A stretch of DNA of 64,000 bases from contig NC_026743.1 of assembly GCF_000210295.1 (NCBI RefSeq), positions 1,364,001-1,428,000 on the forward strand, written 5' to 3'. The DNA comes from Trypanosoma brucei gambiense DAL972 (lineage: Eukaryota; Euglenozoa; Kinetoplastea; Trypanosomatida; Trypanosomatidae). The position numbers and the translations under genes are program-made. Each line of letters opens with the position of its first letter. Position 1 is the first letter of the stretch. The notes beneath the pieces are model-generated. The model saw only the letters and a list, made by a program, of their open reading frames with translations, did no database searches and was not told where the DNA came from. Below are positions 1-8,211 of the stretch, piece by piece.

Positions 1-598
1 TAATGTGTCGCATTCGTACTACGAGGTTGTGCTTGTATGTGTGTGGGTAATCATCCGCAATCTTTTACTGGAATCATTCTCACTGTTGCACGGGATGTAA
101 TATTACATCTTCACTCCTTTGACTTATTGTTGTGGAAGAGGATGCTGAGGAGGATGTAGGAGTGCTCTTAAAGGAGATAGAGGAAGTGGAGAGGGTGTAG
201 GTTGTTCTTGTTAATTGTATTTTAATATTAGTAATGTCTTGAGAGAAGTGTGTATTGTGTAGGTCTATGTATGTGTGTGTGTGGGGGGGGGGGAGAGATT
301 GTTGGTAGTTGGGAGAAGGGATAGAAAGAAGAAATGAGGGCTCTACGTAAAGTACTTTGTGTTAGTGTTGTAGTTATAAATAATACCCGTCACTAAAGTC
401 CGTTGCCACTCAGCGGAGTGCCGCGGGTCGTCGCGGCAGGGTCAATAACCATCACCCAAATAACGGGATACCAAGCACCTAACTGGATTATTGAACGGAA
501 CGTGTATAAATAGGTATAAAGGAACGGATGCGTGGATCAGCTGCGGTAATATTCCACCCTCTCCTTTGTTCTTTGTTCTTTAAAGAAGGGTCGGACCT
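1..598 (+). other. Non-coding leader region before the first gene
   Basis: No supported gene is visible. The stretch is GT-rich, with a TG run and a G homopolymer near 270-295, and is probably the 3' untranslated and intergenic part of an upstream plus-strand gene outside the window. A perfect 6-bp inverted repeat with a 6-nt loop lies at 420-437. The right end (about 554-582) is the polypyrimidine tract for the gene that starts at 599. Confidence 0.6.
584..585 (+). promoter_or_regulatory. Trans-splice acceptor AG
   Basis: A C/T-rich tract at about 554-581 is followed by the first AG at 584-585, 13 nt before the ATG at 599. This is the expected arrangement for spliced-leader addition in trypanosomes and supports that ATG as the start. 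Confidence 0.6.
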
Positions 599-1783
599 AT
601 GAAGGTGAATTGTTTTCTACCTTTGTTGCTGTCAGTCAGTTATTGCACTTTAGCCGACGATAGCGCGCTCACACTGAAGGCGGGGGAAAGTATCTGCAAA
701 CTGTCGAAAAGGTTGAAGTCAGTGTTCAAGTATGTAGACCGAAGAACGGATATTGCCTTGGAAAAGATCTCCGATCTTGAGGATATGTTGGAAGTGGTGA
801 AGTTTAAGATTGTGAAGGGAAGGTCGAATAATACGAATAGAGAGTGCAAGGATGTCTCCGATTTTATTATGAGTAAAGCAACTTGGTTGATAAGAAAAGG
901 GAGAAAGGAGGTTGATAGATTGAAATACGTGGGGCTTGCGGCAATTGGAAATGCGGGACTGGCGGCAGGGAGGTTAGATGAGATGGTCAATGTGTGGAGG
1001 AGGGTGTACAGTGCCGGTACTGGAAACTTTTGCATTGGGGATGAAGGGAATGAAACAAAGAGGACTGCACTTCCAGATTGCTATCTGACAGATTCGGAGA
1101 GGGATGACTTTACTGGGATTGATGAAGGGGACAGGTTAGAAGATATAAACAATGTTACCGCTGACGCCTTTAATGAATTATTGGAGTTGCATACAGAGGA
1201 TGATTTGTGGAGTAGCCCATTGACGAGTGGCATGGACGGTAAGGACTGCCGTCTAACAAATGCCAGGTCTGGCGGAGGTTACCTCGTCGGAGAGAGCCCA
1301 TCTGGTAATCTGTTTTGGGGAGACGGGGTGCTTGGGGTGAAGAGGGGTAGCCGAGGGTATGACGGAAGGACGTCGAATGTAAGGAGCAAATTACTCATAA
1401 ATGATGTAGTGTGGGAAGCAGACACTGTAGAGCATACCCCTATTATAAGGAATGTACACGAAGACTTGCAAAATTTTTTTATCGACGCAGAAAAAATTGA
1501 TGAATTGGTGGGGGAGACTGGGGATAAGTGGAATTGGGAGTTCTCTCATGAAATTGGAAGTCACAGTGGTCATCCCTCAGAGTTTGATGATGAGGAAACT
1601 GACGATGTAGCGGACAACACATCGGCAGTGGAAGAGGCAATAGGGAAGGCATTTGTGGGGTTGGGAAATAGGGAAGCGTTTCAGGAAGAGATGGTGTTGG
1701 AAGAGATGGCGTTGTGTGGAGAATGTAATATTTACACTTATTACCAGTTGTTTTTCTTAGTTTTCGTTCCTGTTTTTGTTTGA
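599..1783 (+). CDS. VSG-related surface glycoprotein, 394 aa
   Basis: Predicted surface or secreted protein related to the N-terminal domain of variant surface glycoproteins (VSG). Seen: an N-terminal signal peptide (about residues 1-19), a helical first half, and a later segment with CRLT, GGGY and WGDGVLGV around residues 217-245, which resembles the CxLT...GGY...WGxGLL block of class A VSG N-terminal domains. There are several N-glycosylation sequons. The last 16 residues are hydrophobic and could be a membrane or GPI signal, but no VSG C-terminal cysteine domain is present. Six ectodomain cysteines are shared with the neighbour at 1894. T. brucei has a 'VSG-related' family at chromosome-internal loci; this location beside a strand-switch region fits. 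The alternative is another invariant surface glycoprotein family. Its role is unknown. Confidence 0.7.
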   Translation: MKVNCFLPLLLSVSYCTLADDSALTLKAGESICKLSKRLKSVFKYVDRRTDIALEKISDLEDMLEVVKFKIVKGRSNNTNRECKDVSDFIMSKATWLIRKGRKEVDRLKYVGLAAIGNAGLAAGRLDEMVNVWRRVYSAGTGNFCIGDEGNETKRTALPDCYLTDSERDDFTGIDEGDRLEDINNVTADAFNELLELHTEDDLWSSPLTSGMDGKDCRLTNARSGGGYLVGESPSGNLFWGDGVLGVKRGSRGYDGRTSNVRSKLLINDVVWEADTVEHTPIIRNVHEDLQNFFIDAEKIDELVGETGDKWNWEFSHEIGSHSGHPSEFDDEETDDVADNTSAVEEAIGKAFVGLGNREAFQEEMVLEEMALCGECNIYTYYQLFFLVFVPVFV

Positions 1784-1886
1784 ATCAGTTTCACTTGTTT
1801 TGCATCACCGTAGACCAGGTGTCTTTAACATGTGTATATCTTCGGTGGTGGTGTGTTAGCCTTCCGTGCTGATTTTTTTTTTTGAT

Positions 1887-1888
1887 AG
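1887..1888 (+). promoter_or_regulatory. Trans-splice acceptor AG with very short 5' UTR
   Basis: A T-run at 1873-1883 is followed by AG at 1887-1888, only five bases before the ATG at 1894. The longer open frame begins four codons earlier at a TTG upstream of this AG, so the ATG at 1894 is the supported start. Confidence 0.6.
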
Positions 1889-1893
1889 TAGAG

Positions 1894-3057
1894 ATGCTCA
1901 AGTTTGTTCTTGTGTTAATACTGATTATTGTTGGTGGTGACTATTGTTATCGTGGTAACGCTGGGGTGGCTTTGAAGTTGCAAGCCGTGAAGTCCGTGTG
2001 CAGAGCATCGAAAAAGCTTAAATCGGTTTTTACATTTGTGAAGGGCAAACTGGAAAAAGCGGATAGAAACTTTTACGAGGTGAAACTGCTGCAAAAGCTA
2101 CTCCGCTTGAAGCTTCTAACGGAATGGACTAAAGGAGAAAAGTGCGGGACAATGAGGGTTTTTCTTACCAACATAAGGGCGAAGGAGAGAAATATGCGAC
2201 GGGAACTGTCAGCCTTATGGAAAATGGGGAGGAGAGTTGTGGGTGAGGCAGGGATTGCAGCTGGGAGACTGGACGAAATGGTGAATGTGTTCGCACAGTC
2301 GTACGGCAACGAAAGTGAAACGAAAACGTGTATTGGGGGTACAAATGGCAGTCCTATGGAGGTTTTGAAAAGGTGCTACGCTAACAATTCCAAAACAGGG
2401 GAATGGGAGTTCCTCACAATTACAGAGGGGGGAGAACTGTTTGACAACGAGTTTGAGACAAACTTGGAGACCACGCTTCACGTTATGTTGTCGCTTGGGA
2501 ATAGAGCCGATCCGTGGTATGACTATGGAAAGGATATGGGGTGTCAACTCACTAAAGGAGCCCCTGGGGGTGGGTACATGAAGAGCCATAACCTCACAGA
2601 GAACATCATTTGGGGTGATGGCATACTCGGGGTGAGCAAAAATGGAAATGGAACTACCGGCTCCAAAGGAAACACGAGAGGTGGGAAATATGCTCACGAT
2701 GTCGTGTGGGAAGCAGAACCCACGAAAAATAATCCCACTCTCCGCAGGGTGATCAAAGATTTTAGTGCATTCGAAGAATTATTTGCGAAGGTGAAGTCTT
2801 CCCACAAGCTGTTAATAGATGCATTTCTCCAGGAGAAATTGTTTGCTGAGGAATTCGAGGCTCTTGCGGTTAGAACTAAGAAGAAAAGAGTGATCATTGG
2901 CGGTTCCACCTCCACCAAAAATAAGCAGAACAATGCCTTGGGGGGTAGTGGTGCCGGCGATGATAACGAAGTGAGTATGGAAGAGTGGTTGTCGCAAGTG
3001 GATGGGGGAATTGTAGAAGAGAGGTTGTTGGCGGAGGAAATGAAGGAGTGTACGTAA
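1894..3057 (+). CDS. VSG-related surface glycoprotein, 387 aa
   Basis: Second member of the family that starts at 599, about 110 bp downstream on the same strand. Seen: a hydrophobic signal segment at residues 1-17, then the same ordered landmarks as its neighbour: AAGRLDEMVNV, a Cys-Gln-Leu-Thr block, GGGY, WGDGILGV and DVVWEAE. Six cysteines align with those of the first protein. The C-terminus is charged (ends EEMKECT) and has no hydrophobic tail, so this copy may be soluble and secreted rather than anchored. Sequence outside the shared blocks is strongly diverged, so the pair is an old duplication. The start is placed at the first ATG after the splice acceptor. Function is unknown; the VSG-related assignment rests on motif resemblance. 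Confidence 0.7.
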   Translation: MLKFVLVLILIIVGGDYCYRGNAGVALKLQAVKSVCRASKKLKSVFTFVKGKLEKADRNFYEVKLLQKLLRLKLLTEWTKGEKCGTMRVFLTNIRAKERNMRRELSALWKMGRRVVGEAGIAAGRLDEMVNVFAQSYGNESETKTCIGGTNGSPMEVLKRCYANNSKTGEWEFLTITEGGELFDNEFETNLETTLHVMLSLGNRADPWYDYGKDMGCQLTKGAPGGGYMKSHNLTENIIWGDGILGVSKNGNGTTGSKGNTRGGKYAHDVVWEAEPTKNNPTLRRVIKDFSAFEELFAKVKSSHKLLIDAFLQEKLFAEEFEALAVRTKKKRVIIGGSTSTKNKQNNALGGSGAGDDNEVSMEEWLSQVDGGIVEERLLAEEMKECT

Positions 3058-3208
3058 ACTACCTTGCACAAATTGGATAAAACTGCTTACCTAATATACA
3101 AATACATGTTAATATTGGATATAGTAATGTTTCCCCACTGGATTGATATTTGGGGTTCCCTTTTTTAAATTAGTTTCTTTGTGTTAAAGTGCCTGTAACT
3201 TTGTGGAG

Positions 3209-3597
3209 ATGTCCGCCAACGAAACTACGCTGTTGCTGTTGGTTGTTGTGAGCGTACATTCTCGTCGAAACGCTTTGAGAAAACGAATCACAAAAGAATA
3301 TATGTCAGGGAGTTGGCTGCCGCCCACCAACCCTGCGACAAGGACGAATGTATAATCCTCAGTTTTTGAAATACTGAAAACATTTGTTGCCATGACACTT
3401 CCTCATTCGAATGTTGGTCCGTAGATACATGGTAAAGTATATGATTTACTCCGTAATCCACTAAAAAATTTGGGAGGGTAATATATAAAAAGTTGTCCCT
3501 TTTTAAGATCAAAAAGTTGTTTGAGAGGTGGCGGAAGTCCGCAGTCGCCGAGGTTGGGGAAATTACACCACAGTGGGGCGCAGGGTACCAGTGACAA
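3209..3597 (+). pseudogene. Broken gene remnant, possibly GT31-type glycosyltransferase
   Basis: An ATG at 3209 opens 48 codons ending at 3355. The peptide has a hydrophobic stretch followed by SVHSRRNALRKRITKEYM, which resembles the N-terminal 'VVVSxxSxxxxxRxxxRxTW' block of the UDP-Gal/UDP-GlcNAc-dependent glycosyltransferases that are numerous, and often broken, in T. brucei. After the stop the reading jumps frame: another coding-like run (KKLSLFKIKKLFERWRKSAV and onward) occupies about 3450-3597 in a different frame, with stops between. The family match is inferred from memory of the motif and is weak. It could be unrelated sequence. Confidence 0.3.
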
Positions 3598-3699
3598 CTG
3601 GATAAGAGGTCTGTACAATCCAATTAAACAAGTATCGTGCATTTTCTTGTTTTGAAAATAATATTGTAACGTGGCAACCACATTAGTGAAGTAAAGTTA

Positions 3700-3796
3700 G
3701 TATGTTTATGTGTGCACCTCTTGTGAGAGCGGTAGAGGCGAGGTCGACGCAACAATAGGGATCAAGTCACTGGACGCCCCCCTCAAAAAAAAAAGT
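3700..3796 (+). mobile_element. Possible truncated retroposon 3' end with poly(A)
   Basis: A short open stretch (about 3711-3788, reading CTSCESGRGEVDATIGIKSL) runs directly into a run of ten or more A at 3785-3796, with no gene context. Poly(A) tails fused to a short coding remnant are typical of truncated non-LTR retroposons such as ingi/RIME and their degenerate relatives in T. brucei. No target-site duplication or upstream boundary could be identified by eye, so this is only a candidate. Confidence 0.3.
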
Positions 3797-4039
3797 AAGT
3801 GATCTCTCACTTCTCAACCATTAGTGCCGCTGGAAACTTCAAACGGTTTCAAAGGCCTGACTAACCAGTAATGTTGAGGAATTCCAAGAAAAAAGGCAAC
3901 GTCCTACACACGAGAATCATCGTTGCGTGCCACATACGGCGTTTCACAAGCACACACGTACCGAGCTATCGCATATTTTTCACACCAGTTGCATTGGACA
4001 CAGTTTCATGTGAAGGGGCGACTCTCACCAAACAAAACA

Positions 4040-4276
4040 AAGCTGGAGAGAAACAACTCACTGCCAAATAAGTCACCACAGCCATGCCCCGGTTTACCAC
4101 CCCTTTTCAGTCGCCGCTCGCCTGTCTGTGCTTTTGGATGCTCCCGCAGCACAACAAGGTTTAACCGTACAAAACGATGTTGAATCGAGCTGTATTTCGC
4201 GATACGTCGGCAACATCCGCCAACTGGTTGAGTCTCAGTTACCTTCCGTTAACGTGCTACATGCGTTCTCCTTGTG
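4040..4276 (+). pseudogene. Coding-like fragment of unknown origin
   Basis: One frame stays open for about 70 codons and ends at the TGA at 4274-4276. It reads like a normal soluble protein segment (for example ARLSVLLDAPAAQQGLTVQN and RQLVESQLPSVNVLHAF), but it has no suitable ATG and no splice acceptor. It may be the tail of a decayed surface-family gene. I do not recognise the family. Confidence 0.2.
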
Positions 4277-4665
4277 ACGGGGAAAGCAAAGGTTGACTTA
4301 GTGATACGACCAAGACGTCGGTTAGCGCCCATACCAACAACGACTAACCAGAAGAGCATTCACGTCCCACGTTGGCAAGTCGTTTAACTTCGTCCGATTA
4401 CAAAGACAAGAAAAAAGTCTTTCATCCGCCTCGGCGTGGAAAGCGAGGAGGTCATCAGCATTTCAAGATTCCTAATCCTAACCTTATTAATAAACACGTT
4501 GCTCCCCAAACCACTAATTTCAAATTTACATTAGGGACGAAACTCTCGTTGGCAAACAAATCGCAATGTCTTAGCATAAAAGCAATCGCCAGACTATCGA
4601 AACGCGTACTGTTGTGTGTCACATTTTTATTTTCTAAAACAAAATTTTATTGGTATTTGTGTGAT

Positions 4666-4667
4666 AG
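4666..4667 (+). promoter_or_regulatory. Trans-splice acceptor AG
   Basis: A T-rich tract at 4621-4660 is followed by the first AG at 4666-4667, 11 nt upstream of the ATG at 4679. The longer open frame starts at a GTG upstream of this acceptor, so that extension is probably not translated. Confidence 0.5.
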
Positions 4668-4678
4668 AAGATCAACTA

Positions 4679-5374
4679 ATGGACAAGCAGGAAATGTTGA
4701 TTCTGTTATTTTCTTTACTGTTTCTTCGCAACCCAGCGGAAGCTTACATTTCGCGCTGGTATCTACGCCCGGATCGCGACCCGGATTGCACAGATTTGAA
4801 AGGCGTATCTGACGTTCTGACCATGATGCGTGATGCTGAAGTTGCCAAATACGCGACCAAAAATTGCACACAACTAAAGGGGGAGGACTCGCGTACAGGG
4901 GAGCAGACGGGCAACTGCACTATTTGCGTTGGTCATTACATCTGTCATTCTCTGTATAAATGTGTGAGTAAAGACTTTGTCAGGTTTTTTGGAAATGGTA
5001 GCCAGGAAGAACCCGCAAGCGAAGAAAAAAAGGACAACGAGTCGGCTCTAGATGCTGCAGACACTTCCTCCTCAGGAACTGGAACTGAGTCTCCTGAAGA
5101 AACCACTGGCGGTAGAACCAATGTTAGATCTAATGTGGAAGATGTGAAGGACGGTAAGGAGAATGTGACCTCTCCTGAAGAAGAAAGCAAGGGCGCTCCA
5201 CACGGTACCGCGGTTTCCCTTCTTGAGGACAGAAGCCCGAACCCTACTGACAGAAACAACCTAACACGTAATCACATCTTAACTCTATTTGCTGGAAAAT
5301 TTTCAAGCAATTCTCAACTTGTGTTGAATTTAAACAATAAGATTATGCTTTCAACGTTATTTTTCTTGCTATAA
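4679..5374 (+). CDS. Small secreted/GPI-anchored surface protein, copy A, 231 aa
   Basis: Predicted cell-surface protein of unknown role. Seen: signal peptide at residues 1-22 with an A-E-A cleavage site; a compact N-terminal domain (about 23-95) with six cysteines and several N-glycosylation sites; a long acidic Glu/Ser/Thr/Asp-rich stalk (about 100-195); and a C-terminal tail ending MLSTLFFLL after a Ser/Asn-rich stretch, as expected for a GPI-attachment signal. Copy B at 5954 has an identical signal peptide and nearly identical stalk and tail, but a different first ~55 mature residues. The layout (small cysteine domain, acidic stalk, GPI signal) fits a T. brucei surface family such as the ESAG9-like group, but I cannot confirm membership. 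The start is the first ATG after the acceptor. Confidence 0.75.
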   Translation: MDKQEMLILLFSLLFLRNPAEAYISRWYLRPDRDPDCTDLKGVSDVLTMMRDAEVAKYATKNCTQLKGEDSRTGEQTGNCTICVGHYICHSLYKCVSKDFVRFFGNGSQEEPASEEKKDNESALDAADTSSSGTGTESPEETTGGRTNVRSNVEDVKDGKENVTSPEEESKGAPHGTAVSLLEDRSPNPTDRNNLTRNHILTLFAGKFSSNSQLVLNLNNKIMLSTLFFLL

Positions 5375-5416
5375 AAAAAAACGAGAGATAAACTAGTTTG
5401 CTAACTGAAAACAATC

Positions 5417-5880
5417 CAAAACCCCTAACTGTATTGCCGCTGTGCACGTACATATATGTTCATATCGCCTATGAGCACCCAGTGGGTGTGTTCCAACATA
5501 TATTTCCTCCCTATTTTGCGTACCCTTTTCATTTCGCAGGCACCATAGTGCTCATAACATCATATGTTTACAGATACGCCGAAGTTACTCTACATAGAGT
5601 AAGCGTACAAAACATATAACAGAAGGGGCTGCGTAATTAGCGATACTGTTTGCCAGTTACGTAACACAACAAATACTTGCTAGGTACCCACCTTGGACAG
5701 AGGCACGGGTGGAGTCGTGGACAATGTGTTGTGTGCTGCCGTGATCGATCAGTTGTGGCGAATGGTTGAACATGTACACTGTGAGTAAAGTGCCCCCTAT
5801 AATACCTTTGTGAAACAGGAAAAGGTGTTTTAATGCATAGTAACCCTTATTGGTGGGTTGTAGTTGTTTCATCAAAATTT
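5417..5880 (+). other. Spacer between the tandem surface genes
   Basis: The sequence diverges from the spacer after copy B immediately past the shared 3' UTR end. Only short open frames are present, none with a signal, domain or splice-site support. Confidence 0.5.
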
Positions 5881-5932
5881 GTGTTGTTGTGTATTATATT
5901 TTTATTTTCCAAAACAAAATTTTATTGCTATT

Positions 5933-5934
5933 AG
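5933..5934 (+). promoter_or_regulatory. Trans-splice acceptor AG
   Basis: A T-rich tract at about 5893-5931 is followed by AG at 5933-5934, 20 nt before the ATG at 5954. A second AG at 5941-5942 matches the position used in copy A and is an alternative. Confidence 0.45.
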
Positions 5935-5953
5935 TGTGATAGAAGATCAACTA

Positions 5954-6646
5954 ATGGACAAGCAGGAAATGTTGATTCTGTTATTTTCTTTACTGTTTCT
6001 TCGCAACCCAGCGGAAGCTTTCGAATCGCGTTCGTACGTAAAGCCAGATGGAGACCCGGACTGCACAAATTTGACAGGTGTTTCTCATGTTCCCTATCAT
6101 TATGGTATGGCCCATTACGCGGAAGAAAATTGCACAAAGGTCAATGCAAAGAGGGAGACCTCTCATAATAAAGAGCAGACGGGCAACTGCACTCTTTGCG
6201 TTGGTTATCACATATGTTATTCTCTGTATAAATGTGTGAGTAAAGACTTTGTCAGGTTTTTTGGAAATGGTAGCCAGGAAGAACCCGCAAGCGAAGAAAA
6301 AAAGGACAACGAGTCGGCTCTAGATGCTGCTGACACTTCCTCCTCAGGAACTGGAACTGAGTCTCCTGAAGAAAGCACCAACGATACAACCAATGTTAGA
6401 TCTAATGTGGAAGATGTGAAGGACGGTAAGGAGAATGTGACCTCTCCTGAAGAAGAAAGCAGGGGCGCTCCACACGGTACCGCGGTTCCCCCTCTCGAGG
6501 AAAGAAGCCCGAACCCTACTGACAGAAACAACCTAACACGTAATCACATCTTAACTCTATTTGCTGGAAAATTTTCAAGCAATTCTCAACTTGTGTTGAA
6601 TTTAAACAATAAGATTATGCTTTCAACGTTATTTTTCTTGCTATAA
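5954..6646 (+). CDS. Small secreted/GPI-anchored surface protein, copy B, 230 aa
   Basis: Tandem paralogue of the gene at 4679. Seen: identical 22-residue signal peptide; the same six cysteine positions (DPDC, ENC, GNC, TLC, HIC, YKC); conserved KDFVRFFGNGSQEEP leading into the acidic stalk; and an identical C-terminal tail. The segment between the signal peptide and the third cysteine differs at most positions from copy A (for example ESRSYVKPDGDPDC against ISRWYLRPDRDPDC, and a different stretch before the second cysteine). This is the last plus-strand gene before the convergent strand switch. The family is not recognised with certainty; an ESAG9-like surface protein is one possibility. The start is the ATG after the acceptor, since the longer frame opens with TTG. 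Confidence 0.75.
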   Translation: MDKQEMLILLFSLLFLRNPAEAFESRSYVKPDGDPDCTNLTGVSHVPYHYGMAHYAEENCTKVNAKRETSHNKEQTGNCTLCVGYHICYSLYKCVSKDFVRFFGNGSQEEPASEEKKDNESALDAADTSSSGTGTESPEESTNDTTNVRSNVEDVKDGKENVTSPEEESRGAPHGTAVPPLEERSPNPTDRNNLTRNHILTLFAGKFSSNSQLVLNLNNKIMLSTLFFLL

Positions 6647-6689
6647 AAAAAAAACGAGAGATAAACTAGTTTGCTAACTGAAAACAATC

Positions 6690-8211
6690 AGCAATAGAGA
6701 GTGATATCGTTGATACGTGTTTAATTGTATCTTTTCACCAATATTGCTGTATGTTTCTTTGAACATTTAGTGGCTTGTAGTATTGTACGGTAGTGGAAAA
6801 GGTGGACACCTAATGGGGTTTCTACTTCCGTTGTTGGTGGTGTAGTGTTGTTAAAGGATAGCGCTATTGACAGGGGATTGCGTGTAACGAGGGAATGGAA
6901 AATGTGTTTGGGACTAATGGAAAGGAAATGTAGATAACATAATGTAGTGAGGTCGCGTAATTAGTGCGCATTACGGCAGCATGGCTTCATGGCGGGGTCT
7001 GATGGATATGCAACGGCATGCGTGGGGTGAACAGGGGCTATGTTACCCAGGCAAATACGGAGAGAAATTGTATGCCACTGCATCGTTGCGCGGTGTAGGA
7101 AGGATATTGACCACATGGGATGTTATGTTGTACGAATCTGGTTTCTCTTTTGTCCTAATCTCCTAGTTGGGGGTGGAAAGGGAATCTGCTAGAGGAAACG
7201 GGGAGAGGCATTATGTCTGCGGCGGTTTCGTTGGTCGAGGGAAATGGGTATGGATATTAGATCCGACTTGAGAGCCGCTCTACACTACACCAGATTGCGG
7301 AGCTCTATCCGAAGGAAAAGTGCACCGGCACGGTGGGCAATTGGGTAGAGTGCTCAGAGTTGTGAGTATATGCTAGGGTGTATTTGCATATTTCCTGCTG
7401 AACCAAAGCGGGAGACAGGAATAAGCGGGGATAATGGGATGGTTTCTCGTGGTTTGTACTGCTATGCGCGGATGTTTTGTCAGGTGTGGACGACGGGTTA
7501 ACTGAGGGGCGGCGTTTCCCGAAAAGAAAAGTGCGGAGCGGATGCGACGCAGATATATTTTTAAGGCGCGTAATTGGCAGTGCGGTAAGCATACTGAGGG
7601 ATATCGGAAAATAGGACAGTGAATATGCGGAGGGGAGTGAGCAATGGCAACTCCTGAAAAATGAAAGACCAAGAGGCGACGCCGGTACGACACACGAGGA
7701 AAGCACAAAAGCATTTTCGCGTTGTTGGTCATCCAGCAAGCCTTTCCTCCCATCCATACAATGCTTCCGCTGCCCCTTTCACGTACATTGGTCCCCGCAG
7801 GTGTAGTTCCTGTGGATAATTCTCTTAGGGTTAAGTTCAATTTCTCCGCGTGAAGTGGTGTACCCCCAAAATTCCCCATTATTGTTCGTCCCACCTTTAC
7901 AGTTTGCGGTTTCCTTGCAGGCCTCTTTTTCTACACATCCGTAATCAAATTTGTTTGCCGCTTCCGTGTCAATGGATGTTCATTGGGTGCCACCGCAGAA
8001 GTGGTAGGGGACTCTGGGGCGAACGCTGTTTTTGACAAGTTCTAGAGTTTTCTGATTTTGTTACTCTTTGTTTTAGTGATTTGTCGATCCATGACCTTCT
8101 GAGGCAGCTCTACGTTAGCCCCCGTTTCATATAGTTGTTGTTGTTGCTTTTCCAAACGCTTTGCGGGCGTTTACGCACTCCTCGACGTCCACTCCCCGTA
8201 TTGTACGGCCT
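6690..8211. other. Convergent strand-switch region
   Basis: Plus-strand genes end at about 6,690 and minus-strand genes end at 8,212, so the two polycistronic units converge here. No open frame in the interval has a domain, codon pattern or acceptor that I would trust; those at 6981-7166 (+) and 7305-7894 (-) look like chance. In T. brucei such regions are known to be transcription-termination zones marked by base J and histone variants H3.V and H4.V. That mark is inferred, not visible in the sequence. Confidence 0.65.

Larger units (their letters stand above)
3058..4610. other. Degenerate region between surface gene pairs
   Basis: No intact gene is supported. The region holds short coding-like fragments in changing frames (3209-3355, about 3450-3597, about 4040-4276), a possible poly(A)-tailed retroposon end at about 3700-3796, and open frames on both strands without domain or splice-site support. 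It looks like a graveyard of old genes and insertions. Confidence 0.45.
4611..5416 (+). repeat. Tandem repeat unit A (about 800 bp)
   Basis: From the splice-acceptor region through the coding sequence and into the 3' UTR (ending ...GCTAACTGAAAACAATC) this segment is near-identical to 5881-6689, except for a divergent block coding for the mature N-terminus. The flanks beyond these limits are unrelated. Confidence 0.8.
5881..6689 (+). repeat. Tandem repeat unit B (about 800 bp)
   Basis: Second copy of the unit at 4611-5416. The 5' flank, signal-peptide codons, stalk, C-terminal codons and 3' UTR start are nearly identical. The block coding for the N-terminal domain (about 6020-6180) is strongly diverged. 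Confidence 0.8.

Noticed and set aside
6981..7166. 61-codon plus-strand frame in the strand-switch region
   Set aside because: It has an ATG, but no pyrimidine tract, no signal or domain, and no paralogy to the neighbouring surface genes was visible.
7305..7894. Two overlapping minus-strand frames (150 and 173 codons) in the strand-switch region
   Set aside because: The longer one begins with GTG, neither has a domain or a clear splice acceptor, and composition is Ser/Pro/Leu-rich as expected of chance frames.
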